Of a stretch of DNA of 64,000 bases, positions 7,646 to 17,492 are shown piece after piece (within the stretch, counting starts at the first letter, position 1; each line of letters begins with the position of its first letter). The translations under genes were made by a program, and so were the position numbers. Under the pieces are notes generated by a model. It was given only the letters and a program-made list of their open reading frames with translations, made no database searches and had not been told where the DNA came from. This DNA is from Candidatus Electrothrix scaldis (GTDB lineage Bacteria > Desulfobacterota > Desulfobulbia > Desulfobulbales > Desulfobulbaceae): positions 2,303,826 through 2,367,825 of the forward strand of contig CP138355.1 in the NCBI GenBank assembly GCA_033584155.1. Reading direction: 5' to 3'.

Positions 7646-10600
7646 TTATTGCCCCAGCAAGCCGTTCAGGAGATTAGGAACCACCTTATCAACCTGTTCT
7701 CTCAGGATGCTTCTGGTTGCCTGGCCTGCTGCCTGCTTGAGTAACTCCGATGAAGCATCCATCATAGCTTCCCGACTATAGGCTGGTTTTTCTTTCGTCC
7801 CCCTTATAGGAACTTTCAGCGTGGTTCCCTTAAGCAATTCGTATCCCTTTTTACCCAAGAGCCTTTGGGTTACCGGGACCTCGACAATATAGTTCAGGCT
7901 TCCGTCTATTCCTGCTGAACCGCTGATGATCATTTCGGAATCAGCGATTGTTACCTTAATCGGTGTACAGCTCACCTGTCCCTGCACGCTCTCGCAGGTC
8001 AGCTCCTTATTCTTCAGCGTGAGGCTTCTGTCCACATAGCCAGCCATATCCAGGATGCTATTCAGCGCGCCTTTGGCTTCTAAGGCCACGGCTTTCAGAT
8101 CGAGGTAGACCTTGAAATCAATCTTTTCCATCCCTTTTTCATCCAGGGGCAGGGAAAAGCGATCCAGCCGGACATTGATAATACCCTCAGCGTTTGCCAG
8201 GGCGCCAAAAATAGGGTGGATACCTTTGAGGACTTTCTCGGTTAAGGCCTCTTCAAGCTGCACGTCAGTCAGTACCTGTTCGCCCTCAGCCATTGTCAGG
8301 AGCGGTGGCTGCTGGGTATAATCAATGCGGGGCGAAAACTGCAACCAGCCGCCATTCAAAGTTCCTTTGATGACACCTGCCATCACCCCTTCCTTCATAT
8401 CGGTGTCCAGAGTGAGTTTGCTAATATCTATGCCCGATTGGGAAAAGGAGTCGGCATAGATTTTTGTGGCAAAACGGAGGTCAATCTTGGCATTTCCCTT
8501 TTCTTCGGCAGTAAGGGGATAATAGAGAGAAAATTTTTCTTTCTTTTTTCCGGTAGCTTCAATGCCCAAGGGGTACATACCGTTCAGGATAGCAACCAAG
8601 GAGGCTAAATCCGGGGTAGCATATCCGTTTAAGGTAAAATGCGGTTTCTTACCGCTGAGCTGAAATTCACCGTCTGCCTGGAGACTCAGTGGTGCGGATT
8701 CAATATCAAAGGTGGTAAACTGAACATCACCGGCGGTCAGATCTCCATGCAGGCGACTCCTGAAAACAAGTTTTTGCCGCTCTATCAGGAGGTCATCTTT
8801 GGCCTTTTGCCCCCGCACCTTTTCTCCGGCTTTCCTGTAGGTAAAATCATCAATATCCAACTTCACCGTTCCGGCATTCCCCTTATTGCTTGTTCCGGCG
8901 ATCTTGACATCTTCTTTTCTCTCAGCCAGATCAAGAGAGAATATCGCATCTCCACCAAACTTTTGCTCAGATCCCATCGCTCCCAGCTGCTGTAATAAGG
9001 TGGTCAGTTTGTCAAGATCTGATCTGCCGCTGACCTGCAGGGCCTTGATTGCGGGAGCCGGTTTTTTCTGCCAATCATCAAGGAAGATTTTTTCTATTTT
9101 GATGTCTGAGAAGCCTGAGTTTAGCGATAAATTGCGCAAAACCAAACGATGATTCTTGGTATCAATGAGGTTGTATCCCCCTCCCTGGGCAAAGAAAGCA
9201 TCCTTGCTGGCTGCTTTCTCCAGAGGACGTACGGCCTCTTCTACATTGGGGGTGGGTTCCGGCTTGGTTGTAAAAAGTGAGAGATCAGGATCCTGAAGGA
9301 CTTTTCCTTGGCGGTAGAGAATAAACTGCTTCACCCGGCTATCCAGGGTACTCACAACCAAGCGGTCTTTTTCTGTATAGCCGGTGGCCTGTAGCTTCAT
9401 GTCACCGGCAATACTGGTTTCCTGTTCTAAGAGATCAAAACGATGGAGCAATTCTGTTACCCGGGCCAGAGGTCCATCTGTGTTCAGCTGATAATTGGCC
9501 ATGATCTGTCCCTGATCCCGATACAGTCCGGTGAAAGATCCAGAGAATTTGCCCGCCCAAGAGGACAGGTCAAAGGTGAAATCCGCAGCCTCAGCCTTTG
9601 CCGTAGGAAAATGCCCTGGTGTGACCAAGGTGCCGTTAAAAAGGAAGGGATGCACCGGCAGCACCTCTCTCTTTTGCAGAGAGAGACGGTAATCGTTAAT
9701 GGCAATCATGGTACGTATCGTATAACGATCTTCGTTATCCTTTGTCGTTTCCAGATTCAGGTTCAAGTTGCCGCCTGCGTCCCAATCAAAGCGAATAATC
9801 CGACCAAGTTCTTTTACTGCCTTATCAAGGTTTGCTGATCCCTTGAGGGTGAAATGTTGCAGATTTCCCTGCCCCTCTATATCGAGAAAGTCAGCCTTAA
9901 GGGCTATTTTCTCGACCTCGGGTTCATTACCTGTCATGCTCCCGTTCAAACTCAGGCTGAAGGGGCTCTTCCAGATAAAGGACTGCTTATTTTGCCGACC
10001 TGCCAAATTCTCAACGATGGCATCCGCCTTTACCTGCATGACTTTGTCCTGTTCTTCCAGGTCAAAAGTCAATGAGGCCTTGCCATTCTCCAGCCTGAGA
10101 TTCTCCTGGGCCTTGAGAAGGCCGGGCAACTGCGCGAGTAACACCGGTAGATCAAATTTCGCTGTACCGTTTGCCTTTAAGCCCTGTTTGCCATAGCTGG
10201 ACTGAAGATCCACAGAACCAAGATCAGAGAGCATTTTTAGCTCCGGCAATTGCCATTCTTTTTTCTCATCACGTTGCAGATGGAGCTCAAAGGCCAGCTG
10301 CTCCAGCTGCGGATGATCATCTTGCAAAAAACCTCCTGTCAGGTCAAGTTCATGCAGGGTGATCGGGCCACTAAAGACCAAATTGCCTCCCTCGGTATTT
10401 TTCACGGTCAAATTAGCTGCGAGGATAGCCTTGCCCTGGGGAACATTGCTCCCGGCTGGCGCCAAAGCGAGAAAGGGGGAAAGCTGGACATCTGCCAAGG
10501 TGATCTTCATATCAGCAGTCATGAGATCCAACAGATTTCCTTTAAGCGAGGGGAGATGGGCCGTCCCTTGTACATTTACCTGACCAGCAGCCTGCTCAGC

Positions 10601-11224
10601 AGCACTTGCCAGAGCAAGATTCAGGTCCAGGTTGTCAGAAGCCAGGGTGAGTTCCAGATTCCCTTGCTGTAATAAGGGCTGGGGCTGCTGCTCTCCTTGC
10701 TGTACTTTGATCAGGGCTCGGTTAAGGAGGAGCTTTGCGTTCATTTGATGCCAGAACCAAGTTTCGGGCTCTTTACTTCCGTCCTCGTTTTTCACTTGGT
10801 CAGCATTGCCGCCGTCCTTTACAGAGGAGCCTTTCGTATCAGTTTGCGGGGCAACAGGATCGACTTCAGCGCCAGGTGTGGGCTGGGTGGTGATAAGCAC
10901 CACCGGATCATCCACCGTAATGGTTCCGAGGTTTTTCGGAGCCATCAGTAAGGAAAAGAGCCCCTGGGTTCCAGTCAACCGGGCAGCGTCGATCTTGTAG
11001 GACTGGTCATGATAAGAGATCTCTGAGCATTGTAGTCCCTCACTCCAACCTATCTCGCAATCACCAAGTGCGAGTTTTCCTGGAGAGCTGTTGTTTACCT
11101 TGTCAACAACACTGTCCTTCACCCAGTCCGAGGAAAGAATGAGGGGAATCACGGCCATGGTGATGCCGAAAAGTACAAGTGTAAAGAGCAGCGTTGCTCC
11201 CACAAAAAGTTTTATATTTTTCAC
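7646..11224 (-). CDS. AsmA-like / DUF748-type outer-membrane biogenesis protein
   Basis: The 1,192-residue protein has one N-terminal membrane anchor (about residues 5-30). It is followed by a very long beta-rich periplasmic region with recurring LQGSGNLDLNL-type strands. The C-terminal part (IIVSGSAGIDGSLNYIVEVPV-like, LLKGTTLKVPIRGT) matches the AsmA_2/DUF748 end. The family (AsmA, YhdP, TamB relatives) forms long lipid-conducting grooves linking inner and outer membranes and affects phospholipid transport and outer-membrane assembly. A low-complexity, charged stretch near residues 115-150 carries acidic and glycine residues. It is followed closely by crcB. The exact family member is uncertain, so no symbol is given. 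Confidence 0.82.
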   Translation of the reverse strand: MKNIKLFVGATLLFTLVLFGITMAVIPLILSSDWVKDSVVDKVNNSSPGKLALGDCEIGWSEGLQCSEISYHDQSYKIDAARLTGTQGLFSLLMAPKNLGTITVDDPVVLITTQPTPGAEVDPVAPQTDTKGSSVKDGGNADQVKNEDGSKEPETWFWHQMNAKLLLNRALIKVQQGEQQPQPLLQQGNLELTLASDNLDLNLALASAAEQAAGQVNVQGTAHLPSLKGNLLDLMTADMKITLADVQLSPFLALAPAGSNVPQGKAILAANLTVKNTEGGNLVFSGPITLHELDLTGGFLQDDHPQLEQLAFELHLQRDEKKEWQLPELKMLSDLGSVDLQSSYGKQGLKANGTAKFDLPVLLAQLPGLLKAQENLRLENGKASLTFDLEEQDKVMQVKADAIVENLAGRQNKQSFIWKSPFSLSLNGSMTGNEPEVEKIALKADFLDIEGQGNLQHFTLKGSANLDKAVKELGRIIRFDWDAGGNLNLNLETTKDNEDRYTIRTMIAINDYRLSLQKREVLPVHPFLFNGTLVTPGHFPTAKAEAADFTFDLSSWAGKFSGSFTGLYRDQGQIMANYQLNTDGPLARVTELLHRFDLLEQETSIAGDMKLQATGYTEKDRLVVSTLDSRVKQFILYRQGKVLQDPDLSLFTTKPEPTPNVEEAVRPLEKAASKDAFFAQGGGYNLIDTKNHRLVLRNLSLNSGFSDIKIEKIFLDDWQKKPAPAIKALQVSGRSDLDKLTTLLQQLGAMGSEQKFGGDAIFSLDLAERKEDVKIAGTSNKGNAGTVKLDIDDFTYRKAGEKVRGQKAKDDLLIERQKLVFRSRLHGDLTAGDVQFTTFDIESAPLSLQADGEFQLSGKKPHFTLNGYATPDLASLVAILNGMYPLGIEATGKKKEKFSLYYPLTAEEKGNAKIDLRFATKIYADSFSQSGIDISKLTLDTDMKEGVMAGVIKGTLNGGWLQFSPRIDYTQQPPLLTMAEGEQVLTDVQLEEALTEKVLKGIHPIFGALANAEGIINVRLDRFSLPLDEKGMEKIDFKVYLDLKAVALEAKGALNSILDMAGYVDRSLTLKNKELTCESVQGQVSCTPIKVTIADSEMIISGSAGIDGSLNYIVEVPVTQRLLGKKGYELLKGTTLKVPIRGTKEKPAYSREAMMDASSELLKQAAGQATRSILREQVDKVVPNLLNGLLGQ

Positions 11225-11366
11225 CTGCTGAACTCCAACATAGTCTTTTTTTATCTGAGGAAAATCGCCAGATTTGAAGTGGAATTTACCACTTTGATAT
11301 TAAAAAGTAAATAAGGGGCATGGGAGGGCATTGAAGCCTATGATTTTTTTTAATCAGGTTGTTCAA

Positions 11367-12098
11367 TCAAGAGTCGAAGTCACAGACTAAAGGAGCATGG
11401 TCGGATAGAAGCACGTCTGGGATAAAGAAGTTGGTTACTGTGAGTTCTGGGCTATGGAGGATAAAATCCAGTTGGCGGGTGGGTGTGTGGCTGGGGTGTG
11501 AGGGAGACCCCTGAGCGTTGGCGCTGCGTAGATGGGTGGCTGCGAGAAAAAGAGTAAGCTCCTGGGCGCCCCAAAATATGTTAAAGTCTCCAGCAACGAT
11601 GACCGGGCCTTGGGCTGCTTTGACCAGTTCGTAGAGTTGCTGAAGTTGGCTTTGCCTGTTGTAATAGGTCAGCGAAAGATGGACCAGAAAGACTGTCAGA
11701 TTTTTGGTCTTGGCCTCAATAACAAGGCGTTTAACCCCTTTCCTGAAAAAATGAAATTGATGTTGGATAAATGGTTCTTTGCTGAGGAGGGCATTTCCCT
11801 GTTTGGCCAACACAGGGACTTTGCGGGAAAGCGAACCTGTACGGTATTTTGATTCAATGACATGGTGATAGCCCAAGCGACGGGCCAAGGATTTGGCTTG
11901 GCAATTATATCCCGTCCGGAAGGAGCCTGCATCCACCTCAACGAGACCAAGCATGTCCGGGGCTAACCGGCTGATAAATTCTGTGATCTGGCGGTAATTT
12001 TCTGTTGAGCGCTTCAGGTATCCCGCGTAAGGAATCGGAAAGTGAAATCGGGTGCCGAAGCCGGTTCCATAGCGAATATTATAAAGTAAGAAGCGCAA
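11367..12098 (-). CDS. Endonuclease/exonuclease/phosphatase (EEP) family protein
   Basis: The 243-residue protein has the EEP-fold catalytic motifs in order: N in LLYNIRYG, E in GLVEVDAGS, an internal histidine in VHLSLTYYN, GDFN, and the terminal SDHAPLVCDF. These residues bind a divalent metal and cleave phosphodiester or phosphomonoester bonds. No signal peptide is evident, so it is probably cytoplasmic. The start lies 13 bases after the pcnB stop, so the two genes are likely co-transcribed. A nucleic-acid or phospholipid substrate cannot be told apart by sequence alone. Confidence 0.85.
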   Translation of the reverse strand: MRFLLYNIRYGTGFGTRFHFPIPYAGYLKRSTENYRQITEFISRLAPDMLGLVEVDAGSFRTGYNCQAKSLARRLGYHHVIESKYRTGSLSRKVPVLAKQGNALLSKEPFIQHQFHFFRKGVKRLVIEAKTKNLTVFLVHLSLTYYNRQSQLQQLYELVKAAQGPVIVAGDFNIFWGAQELTLFLAATHLRSANAQGSPSHPSHTPTRQLDFILHSPELTVTNFFIPDVLLSDHAPLVCDFDS

Positions 12099-12111
12099 AC
12101 TTACTCCTTAA

Positions 12112-13527
12112 TTACCCCTTCAGGAGCCCGAATACACCGTGTTTTTCCGCACTAAAGGCTGGATTATTTCCTCTTCTGCCTCCCCCGCTTCGTTTATCTT
12201 CTGTTTGAGCGCTGATCACAGAAGCAAGGAGCGGAGGTGCTTCCTGAGCCTCTTGAGCAGGTTTGGGCGATTCTTCAATAAACTGCTTGAGATCAGTGAT
12301 AGTTTCACCGATGATCGCCTCCTGATACAGGGTGTAGAAACGAGAACAATCTTGGAAATAGCTCTTTTTTCGTAACCAGGCAGGCCAGGTATCGTTCTTC
12401 CTGTGTTTTTGCAAGGAAGACATATTCACAAACAGGGTCGTAATTTTATCCTTGATTGCCCGCTTGAGATTTAAGCGACGGGCAAAAACGGTGTCAAGTT
12501 CAGTCCGTATCGCCTTGGACAGGCGATGGTAGCCAGCACCTTTGAGGTCCTGATTGAGCAGGTCAAACTGTCGCAGGGCCCAAGGAAAAAGCAGGATGGC
12601 AAAGAGAAAAGCATCTTCAAGAAGCACTCGCCCTTTTTCTTTGCCCTGGAGATAGATAGCGTCTAAGGCCCTGAGCATAGCCAGTAATTCCTCTTGGACC
12701 GTTCCCCCTACATCCTTATCCTGGAACAACGCATCGTAGAAGGGAAAGAGGGTAGAAAACACACCGGTTTGAAGAGCCAGCTCAGCCCAAGCCTTGCTGG
12801 CACCGCTACGTAAATCTTTGAGCAGCTCATCTCTGATCCGAGAAGTGGGGCAAAGATCCAGTTTCTCCACATGGTTACTGATGGCCTCAAAGGTCTTTTC
12901 TTCGATGCTGAAGCCGTTGCGGGCAGCATGGCGAATCGCCCGGAGCATACGAACCGGATCGCGAATGATCCGTTGCTCGGGTTCGCCAACAATGCGGATA
13001 ATACCATCTGTCAGATCCTTGACACCACCGACATAATCGATAACTGTCTTGTTCTCAATTTCATAAAAGAGGGAATTGATAGTGAGGTCACGGCGAAAGG
13101 CGTCTTCTTCCAGGGTACCAAAGGTGTTATTTGCAGGCAGTACCTTGTCCGGCTCATCGCTGTCAAACTCACTTTGGGAACGGAGGGTGGAGACCTCAAT
13201 GATTTTATTTCCCTTAAAAAAGACCTGAACCAGGCGAAAACGCCTCCCTATGGTTCTTGAGTTCCGGAAAAGCTTACGCAATTGTCCTGGTCTGGCATTG
13301 GTGGATATATCGAAATCTTTTGGCTTATTGCCAAGATAGAGATCGCGTACTCCGCCCCCGACCAGATACCCGGAATAGCCAGCATCTCGTAAACGGTAGA
13401 GCACCTTAAGTGCCTCGGTTTCAATATCCTTTTCAAGAATGGGGTGTTCTTCCTGAGAAAGAACGATCCGCCCATTTTCTTCTGCTTCTTCAATCAACTG
13501 CGAATCATTTTCAGTGATGCCATTCAT
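12112..13527 (-). CDS. pcnB: Poly(A) polymerase I (CCA-adding enzyme superfamily)
   Basis: The 471-residue protein has the class II nucleotidyltransferase signature GYLVGGGVRDLYLG followed by KDFDIST, which supplies the metal-binding aspartates. The downstream RRFRLVQVFF and RDLTINSLFY motifs and a helical RNA-binding domain follow. PcnB adds poly(A) tails that promote RNA decay; the closely related CCA-adding enzymes repair tRNA ends. The extended C-terminal region (roughly residues 400-471) with a basic GGGRRGN patch favours the PcnB type. It is the first gene of a pair with the EEP protein downstream. Confidence 0.88.
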   Translation of the reverse strand: MNGITENDSQLIEEAEENGRIVLSQEEHPILEKDIETEALKVLYRLRDAGYSGYLVGGGVRDLYLGNKPKDFDISTNARPGQLRKLFRNSRTIGRRFRLVQVFFKGNKIIEVSTLRSQSEFDSDEPDKVLPANNTFGTLEEDAFRRDLTINSLFYEIENKTVIDYVGGVKDLTDGIIRIVGEPEQRIIRDPVRMLRAIRHAARNGFSIEEKTFEAISNHVEKLDLCPTSRIRDELLKDLRSGASKAWAELALQTGVFSTLFPFYDALFQDKDVGGTVQEELLAMLRALDAIYLQGKEKGRVLLEDAFLFAILLFPWALRQFDLLNQDLKGAGYHRLSKAIRTELDTVFARRLNLKRAIKDKITTLFVNMSSLQKHRKNDTWPAWLRKKSYFQDCSRFYTLYQEAIIGETITDLKQFIEESPKPAQEAQEAPPLLASVISAQTEDKRSGGGRRGNNPAFSAEKHGVFGLLKG

Positions 13528-13676
13528 AGTTGCATACTAGGCTCAAATAACGTGAGCACAGAGTTTACGCTCTCATTAAAATTTTTGATTTTAACCCGAT
13601 ACCCTGCATGCAGTACTCTATAAAGGCTCCATCAAAGGGCTGCTCGCAGTGGTCAGAAGTTGAGATACGGTACTGA

Positions 13677-14693
13677 TCAGGCAGTTTCTGTGCTTCCTTT
13701 TTTCTGTGGTGTGGTCTCTTCCTTATAGACAGATTCCGCATCACGGACAAATCTTCTGAAGATTTCTTTGACTGGCAAGATTTCTGTCATCTTGTAGGCA
13801 TTTGCCCCACAGAAAACCAAGCCGTTATCAACATCTCCTGTGCAGGAGTTCATCAAACGATCATTAATACAGTATTTATAGCTGCATTTTTTCAGGCATT
13901 TGAATTTGCATTTTTCCGGCGAGACATCCTCGCCTTCTTGCATACGTCTGATAAAATCGGTCTTAATGGCTCGTCCTGTCATGCCCACTGGTGACTGCAC
14001 ATTGATAATATCTTTTTGCTGGGCCTTCAGGTAGGTCTCTTTAAATTCCTGAGAGACAGAGCATTCTTCGCTCAGAACAAAGCGGGAAGCAATCTGTATA
14101 CCGTCAGCACCGTATTTATCCATCATCTCTGCCATCTCAAAGCCATCAGAGATACCTCCAGCCGCAATGAGGGGAACCTTAGAAACTACTTTGCGGATTG
14201 CGGGAAAAATTTCCCGCAGGGGTTTGTCCGTGCCCAGATGTCCACCAGCTTCCGCTGATTCAACAACAATGGCAGCAGCACCTAATTTTTCAGCAAGTCG
14301 GGCAAAGGAGGGGGAAGAGACTATGGAGACAATAGGTGTGTTGTATTGTTTTCCTATTTTAAAAATATCCCGGGAAAAACCAGCTCCAGTGATAATCATG
14401 TCCACTCCAGCCTCAATAGATCCCATGACCAGATTATGAAAATTCTTCATGGCATACATGATGTTGACAGCAATAATGCCGTCAGTAGCGGACTTGGCTT
14501 TTCGGATATCTTCCTGCAGCTCTGCCACCGGGATTGCAGAACCACCTATAGTGCCGATCCCGCCGCAGTCCGCCACAGGAACCGCCAAAGCAGATGTGGA
14601 TACACGTATAGACATGCCACCTTGGATTAGCGGTATTTTGGCAGTCAGAGATCCTATTTTAAGTTCAGGTAATTTCATTCTATTCTCTTTCAT
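13677..14693 (-). CDS. Nitronate monooxygenase / FabK-like flavoprotein with Cys-rich insert
   Basis: The 338-residue TIM-barrel protein starts with PLIQGGMSIRVS and contains the FMN-binding strands VPLIAAGGISDG and ADGIQIASRFV. This matches the NMO/2-nitropropane dioxygenase and FabK group. An unusual feature is a cluster of cysteines around residues 250-285 (CKFKCLKKCSYKYC plus later Cys), which could bind an Fe-S cluster. Such Cys-rich NMO-like proteins occur in anaerobes, where oxygen-dependent nitronate oxidation is unlikely to be the real job. An upstream start at 14693 has a GGAGAG site; an in-frame ATG at 14678 is also possible. It is divergent from hisS. Confidence 0.82.
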   Translation of the reverse strand: MKENRMKLPELKIGSLTAKIPLIQGGMSIRVSTSALAVPVADCGGIGTIGGSAIPVAELQEDIRKAKSATDGIIAVNIMYAMKNFHNLVMGSIEAGVDMIITGAGFSRDIFKIGKQYNTPIVSIVSSPSFARLAEKLGAAAIVVESAEAGGHLGTDKPLREIFPAIRKVVSKVPLIAAGGISDGFEMAEMMDKYGADGIQIASRFVLSEECSVSQEFKETYLKAQQKDIINVQSPVGMTGRAIKTDFIRRMQEGEDVSPEKCKFKCLKKCSYKYCINDRLMNSCTGDVDNGLVFCGANAYKMTEILPVKEIFRRFVRDAESVYKEETTPQKKGSTETA

Positions 14694-14958
14694 TCATTAT
14701 ATTCTCTCCGTATACCTCGTAGATAGGGAGCGCCGGAAGAGTTCGCATTGTATCCATAATGCTACGCCATGCTCGCTTTGTCAAGTATACCCCATCAAGC
14801 CGTATTCAAAATATTTTGTCAGAGTACCATATTCCTACGAGATCGGCTTGACTTTTCCAGGTTAAATGAATTAAGTTTAAAATTTTTCTTTCCTTTCTTT
14901 CTGTTGAAGGAAAAAGGCAAGAGAGATCGCCATCTAAGATGGATAACCTGAGGAGTAC

Positions 14959-16221
14959 ATGTTGAAAATTAAGGCCATTAACGGAGTCAAAGATATTCTG
15001 CCGGAAGAGATTATTATCTGGCAAAAGATAGAAAAAAAAGCACGCGATATTTTTCGTTGTTTCGGTATTCATGAAATTCGTTTGCCGATTTTAGAAAAGA
15101 CCGAGCTCTTTACTCGCTCCATTGGTGAGGCCACCGATATTGTCGAAAAGGAGATGTATACCTTTGTTGACAAAAGAATTACCATGCGCCCGGAGATTAC
15201 GGCCTCCTTGTTACGTGCCTATGTTGAGCATGGTCTCCATGTGCAACAGCCTGTGCAGCGACTGTTCAGTATTGGGCCTGTGTTTCGTCACGAGCGTCCC
15301 CAGATGGGGCGGCAGCGTCAGTTTCATCAGATTGATGTGGAGATTATCGGGGCTCAGGAGCCTGAGATTGATGCCGAGCTCATGGCGATGGGCGAGATGT
15401 TCCTGCACCAGCTGAACCTGGACGTGAGCCTAGAGATAAACTCCCTTGGTTGCCCGGAATGCCGTCCTGATTTCCGAAAAAAATTGATTGCCTATTTACA
15501 GGAACGCAGCGAGACTCTCTGCGATGATTGCAAGCGACGGACTGAAAAGAATCCGCTCCGGGCATTAGACTGTAAGCAGCCTGGGTGCAAAGCAGCTGTC
15601 GAGAATGCTCCCTCTATTTTGGATAATCTCTGTCCTGCCTGTGAAGAACATTTTGCCGGGGTGCAGGCGCAACTGGACCGGCTCGGTGTTACCTACAAGC
15701 TGAACCGTTTTATGGTGCGCGGGCTGGATTATTATAATCGCACCGCCTTTGAATTTTTGACCACCGACCTCGGTGCCCAAGCCGCTGTTGCCGCAGGTGG
15801 GCGCTATGACGGTTTGGTTGAGGAGTTGGGTGGCCCGAAAAAAACTCCGGGTATCGGTTTTGCGATGGGCATGGAACGACTGTTTTTGCTGATCCAGCAG
15901 CAGAAAGATCAGCAAGAAGAGGAAAAGGGCGCTGATATCTTTGTTGCCGCACTCGGTGAGCAGGCTATTCATTGTGCAACGCCCCTTGTGCATGAGCTGC
16001 GTAAGCTTGGGTTGCAGGTAGCAATGGATTATAGTAACCGTAGCCTCAAGGCCCAGATGAAGCAGGCTGGTCGTCTTAAGGCTGGGTTTACCCTGATTCT
16101 CGGCGAACAGGAGCTGGAAGAGGGGAAGGGGATCTTGCGGAATATGAACACCCAGGAGCAGAGCGATTTTTCCTTACAAGAAGGGGCATCGGAGTTGGCA
16201 GAGGTGATTACCGGGAGGTAG
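14959..16221 (+). CDS. hisS: Histidyl-tRNA synthetase
   Basis: The 420-residue class II synthetase begins INGVKDILPEE and contains motif 2 (PVFRHERPQMGRQRQFHQ), the histidine-specific motif VRGLDYYNRTAFEF and motif 3 (GIGFAMGMERLF). It ends with an anticodon-binding domain. It charges tRNA-His with ATP and histidine in the cytoplasm. A GAGGAG ribosome site sits just upstream of the ATG. Two nuclease-like genes and aspS follow on the same strand. The hisS-aspS order is common in bacteria; the intervening genes are not. Confidence 0.97.
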   Translation: MLKIKAINGVKDILPEEIIIWQKIEKKARDIFRCFGIHEIRLPILEKTELFTRSIGEATDIVEKEMYTFVDKRITMRPEITASLLRAYVEHGLHVQQPVQRLFSIGPVFRHERPQMGRQRQFHQIDVEIIGAQEPEIDAELMAMGEMFLHQLNLDVSLEINSLGCPECRPDFRKKLIAYLQERSETLCDDCKRRTEKNPLRALDCKQPGCKAAVENAPSILDNLCPACEEHFAGVQAQLDRLGVTYKLNRFMVRGLDYYNRTAFEFLTTDLGAQAAVAAGGRYDGLVEELGGPKKTPGIGFAMGMERLFLLIQQQKDQQEEEKGADIFVAALGEQAIHCATPLVHELRKLGLQVAMDYSNRSLKAQMKQAGRLKAGFTLILGEQELEEGKGILRNMNTQEQSDFSLQEGASELAEVITGR

Positions 16222-16226
16222 CGAGA

Positions 16227-16835
16227 ATGCCGTACAGTGATTTCACCTTAAAAAAGGTCAAAGAAAAATTTGCTATCAGGGTTGTGGAGGATCAGGAGTT
16301 ATATTCTTCCATTGCCGCTGTCGGCATAAGCGCGTATCTGACTGAAACGCTCAAGTACAACGTTCCCCTAGCCTTGGCTGTGGGAACGGAAAAGGTTCGG
16401 TCTGAACTGATTATCGCCAATGTCCTTTTGGAAGTACGGCGTATCCTCAAGGATCAGATCAGCTTCTTTTCTGGAGTGAACCTGGATGTTGACAAGCAGC
16501 AGAATCTGAACGGATTCTGTGATTTTGTTATCAGCAGATCACCGGAACAATATTATCTGAATGCGCCGGTTGTCGCTATTGTTGAAGCGAAGAATGAAAA
16601 TATCGGCGGCGGCTTGGGTCAGTGCATTGCTGAAATGTATGCTTCCCGTCTGTTCAATGAACAGGAGGGGGGAGCAGGTCTTGCAAAGATTTATGGTGCG
16701 GTGACAACGGGAAATGCGTGGAAATTCTTGAAGTATGAGGATGGAGTAGCATACATTGATGTACCGGAATACCATATTGCCGATCCGGGGAAAATTGTCG
16801 GGATTTTGGTGGCGATGGTGAATCAGGAGGCTTGA
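16227..16835 (+). CDS. PD-(D/E)XK nuclease-like protein
   Basis: The 202-residue protein has a recognisable PD-(D/E)XK-like core: Asp99 in GFCDFVIS, and Glu120 and Lys122 in VVAIVEAKNEN, with Glu60 as a possible fourth acidic residue. The spacing between Asp and the ExK pair is typical of restriction-endonuclease-fold proteins. It starts five bases after the hisS stop, so it is probably translated from the hisS transcript. A DNA-cleaving role is only inferred; many proteins of this fold have unknown targets. An HNH protein follows 37 bases downstream. Confidence 0.6.
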   Translation: MPYSDFTLKKVKEKFAIRVVEDQELYSSIAAVGISAYLTETLKYNVPLALAVGTEKVRSELIIANVLLEVRRILKDQISFFSGVNLDVDKQQNLNGFCDFVISRSPEQYYLNAPVVAIVEAKNENIGGGLGQCIAEMYASRLFNEQEGGAGLAKIYGAVTTGNAWKFLKYEDGVAYIDVPEYHIADPGKIVGILVAMVNQEA

Positions 16836-16872
16836 GTTTTTGTGGATTATTACCTTGGAGTGATCATAAAAA

Positions 16873-17304
16873 ATGGAACAACCTTCTCTTTTTAAAAATA
16901 TTCCTCCCATTGTTGAAAAAAAGAAAAAGGACAATTATTCGCTTGGCCCTAAAACTAATCCTGCCAAATATGAGTATAGCTATTCAAAATATATTCAATC
17001 ATATGAATGGAGAGAAAAAGCTAAGAGGGCAAAAAAGTTATTCGGTAATAAATGCAAACGATGTGGGGCTACAGAAAATCTCTCTGTACATCATGTTGAT
17101 TATTCAACTCTTTATAATGAAACGATTTACGACATAGAAGTGTTATGTAATCAATGTCACAGAATAGCAGATAAAGATAGAGAAATTGAAACTGGATTCA
17201 GAACATGGTTGGAAAAAAGATACGGCGAAATTGCAGAAGAATACTATGATGATGAAATATTATATGAAGAATTCCGTGATTGGATTTATGACTCTGTTGA
17301 TTAA
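16873..17304 (+). CDS. HNH endonuclease domain protein
   Basis: The 143-residue protein has a canonical HNH core. CKRCGA and CNQCH form the two zinc-binding CxxC/CxxCH knuckles, LSVHHVDY supplies the catalytic histidine pair, and NETIYDIEVLC supplies the asparagine. The C-terminal 40 residues are very acidic. The gene is markedly more AT-rich than hisS and aspS on either side, which suggests a later arrival. It could be a restriction-like or homing-type nuclease; no partner methylase is present. A CGGTT/AACCG hairpin lies beyond its stop codon. Confidence 0.82.
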   Translation: MEQPSLFKNIPPIVEKKKKDNYSLGPKTNPAKYEYSYSKYIQSYEWREKAKRAKKLFGNKCKRCGATENLSVHHVDYSTLYNETIYDIEVLCNQCHRIADKDREIETGFRTWLEKRYGEIAEEYYDDEILYEEFRDWIYDSVD

Positions 17305-17425
17305 GCCTTTTTGAAATTTCACTGTGCTCTACATGGTGCATCGAGGAACTTTTGAGTGCCTCATATTGTGGTTAAAAATCTAAATTCGGACTTAATCAAC
17401 AGGCTCATTTATAGAGAAGAGTAGC

Positions 17426-17448
17426 AGGGACGGTTTGCGAACCGCCCT
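17426..17448. repeat. REP-like GC-rich palindrome
   Basis: An imperfect stem (AGGGaCGGTT, loop TGCG, AACCGCCCT) lies in the gap between the HNH gene and aspS. It has no T-tract directly after it, so it is more like a dispersed extragenic palindrome than a strong terminator. Only this copy was seen here. Confidence 0.4.
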
Positions 17449-17492
17449 TACATTGTTTTAAATTTTTCCCGAATATAACAAAGAGAAATATA

